A stretch of DNA of 64,000 nucleotides from Cyanobacterium sp. uoEpiScrs1 (GCF_947331815.1 NZ_OX373462.1:2113040-2177039), one strand, 5' to 3'; counted from the first letter of the stretch, positions 49,984-60,554 are shown. Notes: generated by a model not told the origin, from the sequence alone. Numbers and translations: made by a program.

Positions 49984-51894
49984 CTAGTTTTCTTGATTAA
50001 AATAATTCTCTAATGCCTCATTAACAATCTGATTCATCGGTCGTTTGTTTGTCTCGGAGAAGGCCTTTAGTTGGACGAATATTTTATCAGAAATACTGAC
50101 CCGATGTTGATTTTTGCGGATACGACGCGGCTTGATAGGTTGATAATTTTCACTAAACGCTCTCAAAGAGGCAAAGCCAACTCGACGACAAAATTGACCA
50201 AAACTTTCTTTTTCTATCTTCTCTTGTTTAAAATAGACAAATAGAGGCTCTAAGAATTTCTCTATGTCTTTATCAAATAATTTTTGGAGGTAAGGTTCAG
50301 CCAAATTTGTTTGATTAGGACTTCCCCCTAACCAAATCTGGTAAGTATTTGGTGCACTCCCCACAAATCCTAATTCGGCCATGTAGGGACGGGCACAACC
50401 GTTAGGACATCCTGTCATCCGAATGACAATTTCCTCTGATGCCATATCTAATTTAGATAAAATCGTTTTAATCCGCTCAATAATCCCCGGTAGTACACGT
50501 TCTGATTCGGTAATTGCTAAACCACAAGTGGGTAAAGCTGGACAGGCTATAGAATAACGGGTTAGGGCATCAATTTCTTGAGGATCAGTAATTACACCAC
50601 AATCTTGTAAAATCTCTTCGATTGTCTCTTGGTGACTAGCATCAATCTCATATAGAATAATATTGTGATTAGCCGTTAACCGCATAGGTAACCCAAATTG
50701 TTCTATTATACGGCGTAAAGCGGTTTTGAGTTGTAAATTTCCTTCGTCTTTTACTCGACCATTTGTAACTGAAATCCCTAGGAATAAATGACCATCTCCC
50801 TGTTCATTCCAACCTAAAAAATCTTGATATTTCCATTTGGGAAGTATCTTAAAAGTATCTAAAGATTTACCAAAGTATTCCTCGACTTTAGAGCGAAATT
50901 TCTCTATTCCCCAATCATTAATCAGATATTTCATTCGGGCATGACGACGTTGAACGCGATCACCATAATCCCGTTGAATAGCGATAATGGCTTTTAATGC
51001 ATCATAGACATCTTCTTTCGCTACATAACCGATAGGATCAGCCATCCTTGCAAAGGTTTCTTCCTTGTTATGGGTGCGTCCCATCCCGCCTCCTACTAAG
51101 ATGTTAAATCCTTGTAGAATGCCCTTATTGTCAGTTATCACTACTAAACTGACATCATGGGTATAGACGTCAACAGAATTATCCCCTGGAACAGTTACGC
51201 TGCACTTAAATTTACGGGGCATATAATTTTTCCCATAAATAGGTTCCTCCTTGTCAGCAAAAATAGTTTTGTTACTACAGCATTGACGAGCAGTAACTAC
51301 TTCGGAGGGTTCTTCCGCACTAAGAAACTTTTCGCCATCAAGCCAAATTTCATAATAAGCCTCAGTTTGGGGTCTGAGCAAATCGGCGATTTTATCAGCG
51401 TATTCCCAGGCATATTGGTACTCAGGACGATTTTTGAACGGTACAGGGGGAGCCATAACGTTGCGGTTGAGGTCTCCACAAGCCCCAAGGGTTGATCCCA
51501 TACTTTTAATAATTGCTGAAACTGCTGTTTTGAGATCTTTTTTCAAAATACCGTGAATTTGAAATCCCTGACGTGTTGTAACCCGTAAGGTACTATTTCC
51601 ATAATCATCACTAAGACGATCCAGGGTTAAATATAGTTCAGCTGGAATAAAACCCCCAGGGTTGCGAGTTCGCAACATCATTTGATAATCTTTTTCTTGT
51701 CCTTTAACTCGATTATCTCGATTATCCTGCTGATAAGAGCCATGAAATTTGAGAATTTGAACGGCATTTTCTGTAAAATGAGTTGTCTCTTCTAAAAGTT
51801 CTGTAGCTAGAGGTTCTCTTAAAAAGTTACTTTTCTCTTTAATTATTTCCAGCTTAGATACCTTCTTGATGGATGAAACTGAAGTATTGACCAT
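49984..51894 (-). CDS. sir: Ferredoxin-sulfite reductase
   Basis: Reduces sulfite to sulfide with six electrons from ferredoxin, using siroheme coupled to a [4Fe-4S] cluster. The 636-residue length is normal for cyanobacteria. The cluster/siroheme cysteines are in 'CPALPTC' (about 450-456) and 'CPNGC' (about 494-498). '[10 protein letters not shown]' and 'CGDLNRNVM' mark the substrate site. After the catalytic part, the last ~40 residues ('[17 protein letters not shown]...[13 protein letters not shown]') look like a ribbon-helix-helix segment. The gene is divergent from aroC. Confidence 0.95.
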   Translation of the reverse strand: MVNTSVSSIKKVSKLEIIKEKSNFLREPLATELLEETTHFTENAVQILKFHGSYQQDNRDNRVKGQEKDYQMMLRTRNPGGFIPAELYLTLDRLSDDYGNSTLRVTTRQGFQIHGILKKDLKTAVSAIIKSMGSTLGACGDLNRNVMAPPVPFKNRPEYQYAWEYADKIADLLRPQTEAYYEIWLDGEKFLSAEEPSEVVTARQCCSNKTIFADKEEPIYGKNYMPRKFKCSVTVPGDNSVDVYTHDVSLVVITDNKGILQGFNILVGGGMGRTHNKEETFARMADPIGYVAKEDVYDALKAIIAIQRDYGDRVQRRHARMKYLINDWGIEKFRSKVEEYFGKSLDTFKILPKWKYQDFLGWNEQGDGHLFLGISVTNGRVKDEGNLQLKTALRRIIEQFGLPMRLTANHNIILYEIDASHQETIEEILQDCGVITDPQEIDALTRYSIACPALPTCGLAITESERVLPGIIERIKTILSKLDMASEEIVIRMTGCPNGCARPYMAELGFVGSAPNTYQIWLGGSPNQTNLAEPYLQKLFDKDIEKFLEPLFVYFKQEKIEKESFGQFCRRVGFASLRAFSENYQPIKPRRIRKNQHRVSISDKIFVQLKAFSETNKRPMNQIVNEALENYFNQEN

Positions 51895-52290
51895 TTCTAT
51901 AAAATTAAACTAGGAACACGTTCGGATCTTCTCGCCCTTAAGCTAAGTTAGATTTTGATTCATACCCTCAAATCTTAACGTTATCAAGTCATATTAATTC
52001 TTTAAAAAATATGATAGTTCTTACAGATAGTGTTTTGAATTACTACTATAAAATATTTTCTAATTTAAAGGACTTTTTATAGTAGATAAACAACCTGATT
52101 CTTACAGAAAAATACTCTTATATTCCTGATTATTTATATGTGTTTTCTATCTTAATTTATATCTTAACTTTTGTTTTTAAACTTTCGTCTTATTTTGCCT
52201 TGCCTATTGTCTATTGACTACTCTAAACTAGAGGGTAGAACAATCAAATTTAACAGACATTAATTAACAGACATTAGTTAACAGGTATTT
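51895..52290. promoter_or_regulatory. Divergent sir/aroC promoter region with repeats
   Basis: About 400 bases that must hold both promoters. An inverted repeat CTACTATAAAA...TTTTATAGTAG (arms 52043-52053 and 52075-52085, 21-nt spacer) resembles a factor-binding site and shares its arms with the palindrome at 14010-14053. Three direct repeats at 14-bp intervals run up to the aroC start codon (52251-52290). Confidence 0.5.
52251..52290 (+). repeat. Three direct repeats at 14-bp spacing before aroC
   Basis: TAACAGACATTA occurs at 52251-52262 and 52265-52276, and a third, diverged copy (TAACAGGTATTT) occupies 52279-52290, immediately before the ATG. The change to ACAGG in the last copy leaves a weak ribosome-binding sequence. 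It may be recent slippage or a binding array. Confidence 0.75.
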
Positions 52291-53379
52291 ATGGGTAATA
52301 TCTTCGGACATTTATTCCGCGTTACCACCTTCGGCGAGTCTCACGGTGGAGGAGTTGGAGTCGTCATTGATGGTTGCCCTCCACGCTTAGAAATCTCTGA
52401 AGCCGACGTTCAGCTTGATTTAGACCGTCGTCGTCCTGGACAAAGCAAGATCACCACTTCTAGAGAAGAAACCGATGCCTGTGAGATTGTATCAGGAGTT
52501 TTTGAGGGAAAAACTCTAGGGACCCCCATAACTATTCTCGTTCGAAATAAGGATGCGCGATCACAGGATTATGATGAAATGGTTACGAAGTTTCGTCCTT
52601 CTCACGCAGATGCTACCTACGAAGCGAAGTATGGGATTCGTAACTGGAAAGGAGGAGGGAGGTCTTCAGCAAGAGAAACTATTGGACGAGTAGCCGCCGG
52701 GGCAATCGCTAAAAAAATTCTCAAACAAGTAGCAGATATGGAAATCATCGGTTATGTTAAGCGGATAAAAAACTTAGAAGGAGTCATTGATCCATCAACA
52801 GTTACCCTCGATAAAGTAGAAAACAACATTGTACGTTGTCCTGATGAAAAAACGGCAAAGAAAATGATTAATTTAATTGATCAAACTCGACGAGATAATA
52901 ACTCTATTGGTGGTGTTGTTGAGTGTGTGGCTCGTCAGGTCCCTAAAGGGCTAGGACAGCCTGTTTTTGATAAATTAGAGGCAGATTTAGCAAAAGGTAT
53001 GATGTCTCTTCCAGCCAGTAAAGGGTTTGAAATTGGTTCAGGATTTTCCGGAACTTTATTAACCGGAAGTGAACATAATGACGAATTTTATATAGATAAA
53101 AACGGGGGAATTCGCACTATTACCAATCGTTCAGGAGGCATTCAGGGAGGAATTAGTAACGGAGAGAATATTATTATTAGGGTTGCTTTTAAACCTACAG
53201 CAACTATTGGAAAAGAGCAAAAAACAGTAAATAGAATGGGAGAAGAAACCACATTAACTGCAAAAGGAAGACACGATCCTTGTGTATTGCCTCGTGCTGT
53301 TCCTATGGTGGAATCAATGGTCGCTTTAGTCTTATGTGATCATCTCTTGCGTCAACAGGGACAATGTGGAGTGATTTAA
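52291..53379 (+). CDS. aroC: Chorismate synthase
   Basis: Converts 5-enolpyruvylshikimate-3-phosphate to chorismate using reduced FMN, the last step of the shikimate pathway. The 362-residue protein starts with the family hallmark '[23 protein letters not shown]'-type sequence, including the catalytic His. '[18 protein letters not shown]' (about 125-142) and '[10 protein letters not shown]' (about 280-289) are also intact. A separate promoter is likely; hddC follows 35 bases downstream and may be co-transcribed. Retention means aromatic compounds or quinones are still made. Confidence 0.97.
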   Translation: MGNIFGHLFRVTTFGESHGGGVGVVIDGCPPRLEISEADVQLDLDRRRPGQSKITTSREETDACEIVSGVFEGKTLGTPITILVRNKDARSQDYDEMVTKFRPSHADATYEAKYGIRNWKGGGRSSARETIGRVAAGAIAKKILKQVADMEIIGYVKRIKNLEGVIDPSTVTLDKVENNIVRCPDEKTAKKMINLIDQTRRDNNSIGGVVECVARQVPKGLGQPVFDKLEADLAKGMMSLPASKGFEIGSGFSGTLLTGSEHNDEFYIDKNGGIRTITNRSGGIQGGISNGENIIIRVAFKPTATIGKEQKTVNRMGEETTLTAKGRHDPCVLPRAVPMVESMVALVLCDHLLRQQGQCGVI

Positions 53380-53414
53380 TTAATGGTTAATAGTCAGTGG
53401 TTAATGGTTGAAGT

Positions 53415-54149
53415 ATGAGAAAGATTACATCAGTTATTCTAGCTGGGGGACATGGAACGCGAGTTAAACATTTACTTCCTAAAGTTCCTAAACCTATGGC
53501 TTCTGTTGCTGATAAACCTTTTTTGGAATGGATTTTAAGATATCTGAAATCTCAAAAAATAACCCAAAATATTCTTTCAACAGGTTATTTGTCAGAAATA
53601 ATTGAAGCACATTTTCAGAGTCAGCCTATCCCAGATATAGAGGTTTATTGTTGTCAAGAAAAGCAACCGTTAGGAACTGCCGGTGGCTTTCTTAATGGAG
53701 TTAAACAACTTAATATTTCTCCTGATGCTTGGTTGGTGATGAATGGGGATTCTTTAGTAGTTGCTCAATTCAATGAAATGGTAAGTTATTTGGATGATTA
53801 TAAGGTTGATGGAGTTATTCTAGGAGTATCTACAGAAGATACTTCTCGTTATGGTTCTTTAGTCATTGATGAACAAGGAAATCTTATAAGTTTCGCCGAA
53901 AAGTGCAAAGGTTCAGGAATCATTAATTGCGGAGTTTATTTGTTTCGTCATCAGATTCTAGAAGAGTTTCCATCAAGACTTCCCCTAAGTTTTGAATATG
54001 ATATTTTTCCAGTATTACTCAAGAAAAAAATGCTAATTAAAGTTCACCAAATCAAAGCTCCATTTTTAGATATTGGAACTCCTGAAACTTTACCAAAAGC
54101 AGAAGCTTTTATCTTAGAAAACTTTAGCCAACTACTCGACCCATGCTAA
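53415..54149 (+). CDS. hddC: D-glycero-alpha-D-manno-heptose 1-phosphate guanylyltransferase-like nucleotidyltransferase
   Basis: A 244-residue sugar-nucleotidyltransferase of the NTP_transferase family. The nucleotide-binding signature 'ILAGGHGTRVKHLLPKVPKP' is at about 8-27, and the metal-binding Asp is in 'VMNGDSLV' (about 108-115). The C-terminal 'PFLDIGTPETLPKAE' is typical. Alone it could be a mannose- or glucose-1-phosphate enzyme, but it overlaps the next gene by seven bases, and that gene looks like HddA. The pair would give GDP-heptose for surface glycans. Confidence 0.8.
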   Translation: MRKITSVILAGGHGTRVKHLLPKVPKPMASVADKPFLEWILRYLKSQKITQNILSTGYLSEIIEAHFQSQPIPDIEVYCCQEKQPLGTAGGFLNGVKQLNISPDAWLVMNGDSLVVAQFNEMVSYLDDYKVDGVILGVSTEDTSRYGSLVIDEQGNLISFAEKCKGSGIINCGVYLFRHQILEEFPSRLPLSFEYDIFPVLLKKKMLIKVHQIKAPFLDIGTPETLPKAEAFILENFSQLLDPC

Positions 54150-55123
54150 TTTCACGCGCACCAGTTAGAATTAGTTTCTTTGGCGGTGGAACCGATTATC
54201 CTGAGCATTTTCTTCAACATGGAGGTGCAGTATTAGCAACTTCAATTGATAAGTATTCTTATGTTACAGCGACCCCATTTCCTAGTCATTTATTTGATTA
54301 TTTAATTCGGGTATCTTACCGAAAGGTAGAATTAGTTAGAGCTGTTGATGAACTAGAGCATAATGTTTATCAAAAATGCCTGAAATTCTGTGGTTTGGAA
54401 AAGGACATTGAGTTGCATAATGTGGCTGACTTACCGGCGTTCACCGGGTTAGGTTCTTCTTCCGCTTTCACCGTATCTTTACTTCAAGCACTACATAGCT
54501 TTAAGGGGGAATTTGTAAAGCCCTTGGATTTGGCTTATGAAGCCATTTATGTGGAGCGCCATTTAGTTAAAGATCGAGTAGGATGTCAAGATCAATTAAT
54601 GGCAGCAGTGGGGGGATTTAACTTAGTAGAATTTAGAACTGAAGAAGATATAATCGTCACTAGAATTCCTCTATCTCCCCAAAGATTAACTGAATTTGAA
54701 TCTCATATTTTTATTGTTTTTACCGGAATTAAACGCAAAGCATCTCAAGTGGTGGCTAAGCAATTAAAACGAGTTGCTGATAATACTGATATTCTTAAAA
54801 AAATGCGCAGAATGGTTGACCAAGGATGGGATATTTTGACCACTAACCAACCATTATCTGCTTTTGGAGAATTATTGCACCAAGCGTGGATAGCAAAACG
54901 TAGTTTGGATACTATAATTTCCAATCCAGAAATTGATAGTCTTTATAATTTAGGTCGAGAATCGGGGGCTTGGGGTGGTAAGCTATTAGGAGCGGGAGCG
55001 GGAGGTTTTATATTGTTTTTTGCGCCTCCAGAGTCACATAAAAACCTAAGACAGGCTTTTATCCAGCATGAGGTGCTTTCCGTCAAAATTAATGCCCCGG
55101 GTTCTCAAATTATTTTTTCATAA
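54143..55123 (+). CDS. hddA: D-glycero-alpha-D-manno-heptose 7-phosphate kinase-like GHMP kinase
   Basis: A 326-residue GHMP-superfamily kinase. The N-terminal 'SRAPVRISFFGGGTDYPEH' is the hallmark of the HddA/heptose kinase branch. The ATP-binding GHMP motif 'GLGSSSAFTVSLLQAL' lies near 97-112, and the C-terminal 'GGKLLGAGAGGFILFF' near 278-293. The start overlaps the end of hddC, giving translational coupling. It would phosphorylate heptose-7-phosphate at C1, before GmhB and HddC act; gmhA and gmhB are not in the window. Confidence 0.82.
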   Translation: MLISRAPVRISFFGGGTDYPEHFLQHGGAVLATSIDKYSYVTATPFPSHLFDYLIRVSYRKVELVRAVDELEHNVYQKCLKFCGLEKDIELHNVADLPAFTGLGSSSAFTVSLLQALHSFKGEFVKPLDLAYEAIYVERHLVKDRVGCQDQLMAAVGGFNLVEFRTEEDIIVTRIPLSPQRLTEFESHIFIVFTGIKRKASQVVAKQLKRVADNTDILKKMRRMVDQGWDILTTNQPLSAFGELLHQAWIAKRSLDTIISNPEIDSLYNLGRESGAWGGKLLGAGAGGFILFFAPPESHKNLRQAFIQHEVLSVKINAPGSQIIFS

Positions 55124-55553
55124 TTTAGATTAATTCTCTATTTATTAACTTTATTTCTAACTAATCCTCGCTCTAATTCTAAATTAGGCTTTTCTACTGT
55201 TGTTTAAGGACGAGTAAACCTATACGGCTATCTAAATGAATGTAACCCAACTATTTGTCAAATTATAATTTTTCTTCAGCTTTTTAGGGGTTATGTGTTT
55301 GATATAGCTATTGAATTGGACGCCTTTGTATTGATAAGATAACAGACTAATTCTATGTTAGGGGGCGCTGCCAAAAACCTAACAGACGGGGCAATAAATA
55401 ATGTCTTTGATTATGATTAATTAAATTATAGCAAGCAATTATCTTGCCTCAAAAATCTTCAATAGCTCAACAAGAACGCCGTCAAAATTTTAGAAAAATG
55501 CAATCCTAAAAATTTATAAGAATACAACTCGTAGAGTATATGGTCAATAGTGT
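55124..55553. other. Spacer with a GC-rich hairpin and a short relic
   Basis: About 430 bases between hddA and the S4 gene, same strand. A GTTAGG/CCTAAC stem with a GC-rich loop lies near 55357-55383. A short open stretch near 55445-55510 starting with TTG ('PQKSSIAQQERRQNFRK') looks protein-like but has no ATG and no recognised family. No intact gene is seen. Confidence 0.4.
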
Positions 55554-56333
55554 ATGTTACCTAGAGAAAAATTGTTAAAAGAGATTAAAAACAGGGAAGC
55601 GATTTCCCTTATTATTGATCAGGCAGAAATAGCCTTGAAAACTTGGGAGATTATAGTCAGTGACTTCCTTTGTCCTTCTGTTATCAATGAAGTTCAAAGA
55701 CTATTTCAAGGATTAACCGAAGTTGAAATTGTGACGTGGGGAGGATATTCTCAAGCAGAACGACAACGAGTGGGTATAGCTCGTACTGAAATTTCTTTGA
55801 ATACCTCTAAGATTCCACTAACCGTCCTGCATATCGCAGGAAACTTTTTATTTGATCCTGCTAATCATCGAGATTTCTTGACAGCAATTTCAGGAATAGG
55901 AATTGTCCGCGAAAAGATGGGAGATATCGTAGTATTAGGGGAACGGGGAGCACAAGTGATAGTCGTTCCCGAAATAGCGGAGTTTCTTGAAAATTCTCTT
56001 GTTCAGGTGCGTTCGGTTCCGGTCAAAACTCACTCAATAGCATTAAGTGAATTAAACATTCATGCTCCAAGAACTAAAAAAATAACTACTGTAGAAGCTT
56101 CCATGCGTTTAGATGCAGTGGCCTCAGCAGGTTTTGGGATATCTCGAAGTAGAATGGCTAATGCAATTAATTCAGGAGATGTACGAGTTAATTGGAAAGA
56201 TATTACTCAGGCAAGCCATGCTGTTGAATCTGGAGACTTAATTATTGTCCGAGGTAAAGGACGTTTAGAAGTTGGGGAAGTTACTATCACAAAAAAACAA
56301 CGTTATCGGATTCAACTAACTCGGTTACAATAG
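55554..56333 (+). CDS. 'Photosystem II S4 domain' RNA-binding protein
   Basis: A 259-residue protein of the YlmH-like family called 'photosystem II S4 domain protein' (TIGR03069) in cyanobacteria and plants. The N-terminal region is mixed alpha/beta. The S4 RNA-binding domain occupies about 183-245, with 'MRLDAVASAGFGISRSRM' and 'GDVRVNWK'. The name does not prove a link with photosystem II: homologues occur in non-photosynthetic bacteria near cell-division genes, and YlmH acts in ribosome quality control. It stands alone here, and a terminator-like stem (56472-56501) lies about 140 bases downstream. Confidence 0.85.
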   Translation: MLPREKLLKEIKNREAISLIIDQAEIALKTWEIIVSDFLCPSVINEVQRLFQGLTEVEIVTWGGYSQAERQRVGIARTEISLNTSKIPLTVLHIAGNFLFDPANHRDFLTAISGIGIVREKMGDIVVLGERGAQVIVVPEIAEFLENSLVQVRSVPVKTHSIALSELNIHAPRTKKITTVEASMRLDAVASAGFGISRSRMANAINSGDVRVNWKDITQASHAVESGDLIIVRGKGRLEVGEVTITKKQRYRIQLTRLQ

Positions 56334-56848
56334 GAGTATACTTCATCTAGTCTATTCCTTTTTGTAAGGTAGATAAGAGTTGTTTATATTGTATCTATCT
56401 AAGAGCTATCTTTATGTTTATAGAGGATTTAAAAGTAGCTTTATTTCTGTTTTATTGCCATAAATAGTTAGTATTCTCTCTCTCTTGATTTTGGGAGAAT
56501 AGTATTTGTGCAAAAATTTAAAGTATTTATTTTGACTTCTGTACAAAACATAAAAAATTTGCTAGGTTATGTATATGTAATTAGGTCAATGAGAGAGTTC
56601 GGTTAAAGTAAAAATAGGCAGTTGCATTAATAGCCTGATTTAGACAGTCGAGCATCGAGATAGATATTACTCAAAAAGCAAGTTGGGAATAGAAAAATAG
56701 CTTAAAGTGATTGTAGGAACACATGTGTCCTTATTAAGTATTTAGTTAATAGAACGGAAATTATCTTCATCTTTAACATTGAACTAGCTTACTAGATATC
56801 AGACTTAATGTTTTATTACATATCCTAACTATATTAATTAGGCAGAAA
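56334..56848. other. Spacer upstream of the sigma factor gene
   Basis: About 515 bases. A weak stem TATTCTC/GAGAATA (56472-56478 and 56495-56501) may terminate the S4 transcript. The remainder, AT-rich, is the probable long leader of the sigma factor gene. No gene is recognised. Confidence 0.4.
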
Positions 56849-57733
56849 ATGGCTAAATCAACTGACAGCATCCGTATATATTTGCAAGAAATTGGACGAA
56901 TCCCTTTATTAAGTTCTGAAGAAGAATTTAACCTTGCCTCTCAAGTCAAGGAAATGACATTCCTTTCAGAAAAAGAAAAATTAACTATGGAAGAACGAAC
57001 AGCAATAAAGCTAGGAGAACAAGCAAAGCAAAAAATAGTTAAAGCTAACTTACGTTTGGTTGTTTCCATCGCTAAAAAATATCAAAATCGTGGATTATCT
57101 TTGTTGGATTTAGTTCAAGAAGGGAGTATTGGGTTAATGCAAGGAGTCGAAAAATTTGATCCTGATTTAGGATATAAGTTTTCTACCTATGCTTATTGGT
57201 GGATTCGTCAGGCTATTACACGAGCAATTGCTCAACAAGCGAGGACTATTCGTCTTCCTATTCATATCATTGATAGCCTTAATAAAATTAGGAAAACCTT
57301 GCGGGAACTTTCTATTGAATTAGGACGAAAACCTACAGAAAAGGAAATAGCTCAAAAGCTAAAGATTCCTCTAGATAAATTACGAACTATCAGCCAGGCT
57401 GCTTATAAAACAAAATCTCGTAGTTTAAATATTGTTCTAGATGAACATAATACAGAATTGGAAGATATACTACCCAATGAAACAAGATCACCAAATGATT
57501 TTGTAAGTCAACAAGAACTTGAATCAAAAATTGATGAGTTATTAGATAATCTACCACCTCGTCAAAGAGAAATTATCACTTTACGTTATGGCTTACAAAA
57601 TGGGAAAAGAATGAGCTACAAAGAGATTAGTCAACAATGTGGGTTGAGCCATGAAAGAGTACGATTACTAAATAATAGAGCGATGAGAACTCTAAAACAA
57701 AAAGCCACCCCTTTTCAAGAATTAACAGGATAA
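56849..57733 (+). CDS. RNA polymerase sigma factor, RpoD-like group 2
   Basis: A 294-residue sigma-70 factor with region 1.2 ('[21 protein letters not shown]'), region 2 ('[17 protein letters not shown]...[14 protein letters not shown]', about 70-130) and regions 3 and 4. There is no region 1.1, as expected for group 2. Region 2.4 is intact, so -10 recognition should be standard. In region 4.2 the recognition helix reads '[17 protein letters not shown]', which departs from the usual 'SRERVRQIE..A...LR'. Which Sig paralogue it is (B, C, D or E) cannot be told without a tree. Confidence 0.9.
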   Translation: MAKSTDSIRIYLQEIGRIPLLSSEEEFNLASQVKEMTFLSEKEKLTMEERTAIKLGEQAKQKIVKANLRLVVSIAKKYQNRGLSLLDLVQEGSIGLMQGVEKFDPDLGYKFSTYAYWWIRQAITRAIAQQARTIRLPIHIIDSLNKIRKTLRELSIELGRKPTEKEIAQKLKIPLDKLRTISQAAYKTKSRSLNIVLDEHNTELEDILPNETRSPNDFVSQQELESKIDELLDNLPPRQREIITLRYGLQNGKRMSYKEISQQCGLSHERVRLLNNRAMRTLKQKATPFQELTG

Positions 57734-57996
57734 GGCACACTATAGGATGGGTAATGCCACGTCGGGATCTTATTTTGAAGCGTATAAATCGTGACTCACC
57801 TTAATACCGATTTAGATTCTATCCAATTTAAAATCTAATGGGATGGTAAGTATTTTTAAGATTAACGTTTCATTTATTGAACTTAGTAAGGCATCTAGTG
57901 TCATGTCAAGGATAATCTGATTTGGATACAATACCTCTAAAAAAATATTAGGACAGAATTTTGTAGTTACTATGAATCCACTGTGGGTGGAAATTA
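57734..57996. other. Convergent spacer
   Basis: About 260 bases between the sigma factor gene and the DUF3769 gene. No strong hairpin and no gene is seen. Confidence 0.4.
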
Positions 57997-60531
57997 TTAA
58001 CGAGGAACTCCTTGAATAACTGGGCGAATCCCTGTTCCATCGAATGGACCTGGATTACCACTCCAATTAAAGTCGCTGATTCGTAAGCTGATAGAACCTA
58101 CTTGAAGACGGCTGTTATAACGTAAAAGAATATTATAAGTGCGGCGACTATATTCAAGAAATAAATCCGTGTTTATTTCATCATCAGTATCAATATTTAA
58201 GGCACTTTGAACCCCAAAACGTACAGGTCCATACAGCTGTTGGGTTAATGCCCAAGAAATAGTTTTAAGATCTGCAAAACGGTCAAATAAAAATGGAGAA
58301 GGATCTCCACGCAGCGCCTGACTAAAGGAGAGATTAAACCCTGTATAATCGAAAAAGGGGCGAGAAAAATTACCTAACTGTCCTGAAACTCCAATACTGC
58401 CCGAAATTGAAGGTTGAGAATCACCATTGCCATAGAGACTAGCCACTCCTGTTACACTAGTAGAAAGTTGAACAAAAGGTAGTACGGGGGTAGAAGTATA
58501 ACGCAGCCCTTCTCCAGAAGTTGGAGGTAAAGCTTTTCCTACCCACAACATAAAGGGCCGGCTTACTGATGCAGCCCCTTGAGTACGAAAGAGGGTAACA
58601 CGATTATTTTCTCTGGTTGAGGCAAGTAATTCTGGTTGATCCGTGTCTGCATTAACATTTTGTAAAGATGCTTGATAACTCAGCTGCAGTAACCCCTTTT
58701 CATCGAGAGGAATTTGAGGAGATACAAAAAGTAAACCCAAACTATCTCGGACAGTTTGAAAACCTAAGGATCCATTAAAAAGACGTTCACGATAATTATA
58801 TTCAAACCGTAAATCATTAACCATATTGAACAAAGGAACCTTCTGTTCAATATAGGTTTTTGTTCGGACATGTTCTTCAGTTCGGTCGTTGAAATCCAAA
58901 CTCGTTAGTGAAGTTCGGGAAAACAATTTAGTGTTCCCACTAAAGTTAGCCTCAACTCTATTGATGAATCCAAATGTTGGGGGACTGATAGCATCAATAT
59001 CATCTGTGTCTGCATCAAATAGATCAGTGTTGGGATTATCTGTAGTAATACTGTCGGGAAATAATCCTTTTTGAATATAGTATTGGGGCTTAAATTCCCA
59101 ACTTACTGTGTCATTATCGACCAGATTAAATCCCCGTTGTACATATAATCCTCCACGATCACGGTCATCATAACCGAAAGAAATTACTCCAGGTTGGCGA
59201 TCACGCCGGTCTAAAATCAACCTATCTTGAGTAGGAAAAGAATTTGTTTGGTCAAGCACTACTCGTGAGTTAGTCAATTTTACTTCATCTACCAATGGGG
59301 CAATGTTGCGAAATGTTGCTGTTTCTGCTCGAATTTCTAATTCGGGGGGGGAGAAGGGATCATTAGTTAGACGAGCATTTGTGGCACTCCATCCGTCTCC
59401 ATCAAATTCCATCCGTTCGGCCTGAAAGCGGATGCGATTTATTTGTCCTCCCTTGGACGGTACTTGGGTCGCTGGTAAATTAGGAACATCAGTTCCTAGT
59501 CCTATGGACTCTTTTCCAAAATCAAAAGAAGTGCCGAAACGAAACCCTTCAGTAGTAGTAATTCGTTGTAGAGGTTGACTGACTGCTAGGCGTTCATTTA
59601 ATGTTTGGTTAGGAATATAATCATTAGTAGGATCATTAGGTAATCCTGGAGAAAAGTCTTTTCCTGTTGTAGGTTGATAAATCTCCCCATTTGCGCTGAA
59701 AACCACCCCTTGATCTTGCACAAAATAATACTCAAACTTTTCTCCTCGTAGGGTTTGCTCACCTCGTTCAAGTACAACTTCTCCCTCGGCGACAACAAAT
59801 TGATCGGGTAGGTTAACACGTAAGTGCTTTGCCAATAAGACCCCATTAGCAAAGCGCATTACCACATTGCCCTCAGCATAGACTACCTTCTGTTTAGAAT
59901 CATATTCCTGCCTATCAGCAATCAATTCCACTATCCTTATTGCTTCTTCTGGGGGTGAGGCGTTATCTGACCGGGGTAAGGGTTGAGAAATAATCTCTAA
60001 TGTTTGTTGATTAACAGAAGTTTTTTGTCCTTTTGCTGTAGAAGAAGTTAAGATTTCAAATTCTCGTATTGGTCCCCCTCGTTTACGGGTAATAAGACGA
60101 TGGACTGTATTTGAGAGGCTATCATAACTTTGATTTGGACTAAAGCTCAAGTTAGGAACAGCATTAACTACTGTTGATGTAACTTTTGTTGAAGACAGTT
60201 GACCAACGGAAATCGGCTTTCCTAATACCTCGGCATTATCGTCTTTAGGTAAAGAATTAGAGGGTAAAAACTTAGTGGGAATTTCTTTTGGGTCAGATAG
60301 ATAAAATTCAATAACTCCAAGAGGTTTTGCTACTGGAATTTTTCTAGAGGACTCCAACGGTGGGGGATTAAGCACCGAAATTGGTATCTCAGAAATAAGG
60401 AAGGAGCGTTTCCCAAGGAGGGTGTGAGCGGACAATTCTTCAGTCAGAATTTCCATGTGATTGCCTTGGGGGTCAAGGGCTATAGGTTGAATTAGCGCGG
60501 GCAGATTAGGTGGCGGGACGAATGGGGGCAT
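57997..60531 (-). CDS. DUF3769 outer-membrane protein, cyanobacterial LptD-like LPS assembly factor
   Basis: An 844-residue protein. A proline-rich, low-complexity N-terminus is followed by an OstA/LptA-like beta-jellyroll at about 205-285 ('VVYAEGNVVMRFANGVLL', 'GEVVLERGEQTLRGEKFEYY'). The C-terminal ~450 residues have alternating beta-strand character, as in the LptD barrel. Cyanobacterial LptD homologues carry this DUF3769 domain. No classic signal peptide is visible at the chosen start (ATG 60531), so the N-terminus may be truncated or processed unusually. It would insert LPS into the outer leaflet. The 5' leader contains a GC-rich hairpin at 60600-60619. Confidence 0.85.
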   Translation of the reverse strand: MPPFVPPPNLPALIQPIALDPQGNHMEILTEELSAHTLLGKRSFLISEIPISVLNPPPLESSRKIPVAKPLGVIEFYLSDPKEIPTKFLPSNSLPKDDNAEVLGKPISVGQLSSTKVTSTVVNAVPNLSFSPNQSYDSLSNTVHRLITRKRGGPIREFEILTSSTAKGQKTSVNQQTLEIISQPLPRSDNASPPEEAIRIVELIADRQEYDSKQKVVYAEGNVVMRFANGVLLAKHLRVNLPDQFVVAEGEVVLERGEQTLRGEKFEYYFVQDQGVVFSANGEIYQPTTGKDFSPGLPNDPTNDYIPNQTLNERLAVSQPLQRITTTEGFRFGTSFDFGKESIGLGTDVPNLPATQVPSKGGQINRIRFQAERMEFDGDGWSATNARLTNDPFSPPELEIRAETATFRNIAPLVDEVKLTNSRVVLDQTNSFPTQDRLILDRRDRQPGVISFGYDDRDRGGLYVQRGFNLVDNDTVSWEFKPQYYIQKGLFPDSITTDNPNTDLFDADTDDIDAISPPTFGFINRVEANFSGNTKLFSRTSLTSLDFNDRTEEHVRTKTYIEQKVPLFNMVNDLRFEYNYRERLFNGSLGFQTVRDSLGLLFVSPQIPLDEKGLLQLSYQASLQNVNADTDQPELLASTRENNRVTLFRTQGAASVSRPFMLWVGKALPPTSGEGLRYTSTPVLPFVQLSTSVTGVASLYGNGDSQPSISGSIGVSGQLGNFSRPFFDYTGFNLSFSQALRGDPSPFLFDRFADLKTISWALTQQLYGPVRFGVQSALNIDTDDEINTDLFLEYSRRTYNILLRYNSRLQVGSISLRISDFNWSGNPGPFDGTGIRPVIQGVPR

Positions 60532-60554
60532 CTTTTCGATAAAATCAGGCTTAA

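Noticed and set aside
55554-56333. 'Photosystem II S4 domain' protein as evidence for photosystem II
   Set aside because: The family name is historical; homologues occur in non-photosynthetic bacteria, so it says nothing about photosynthesis here.
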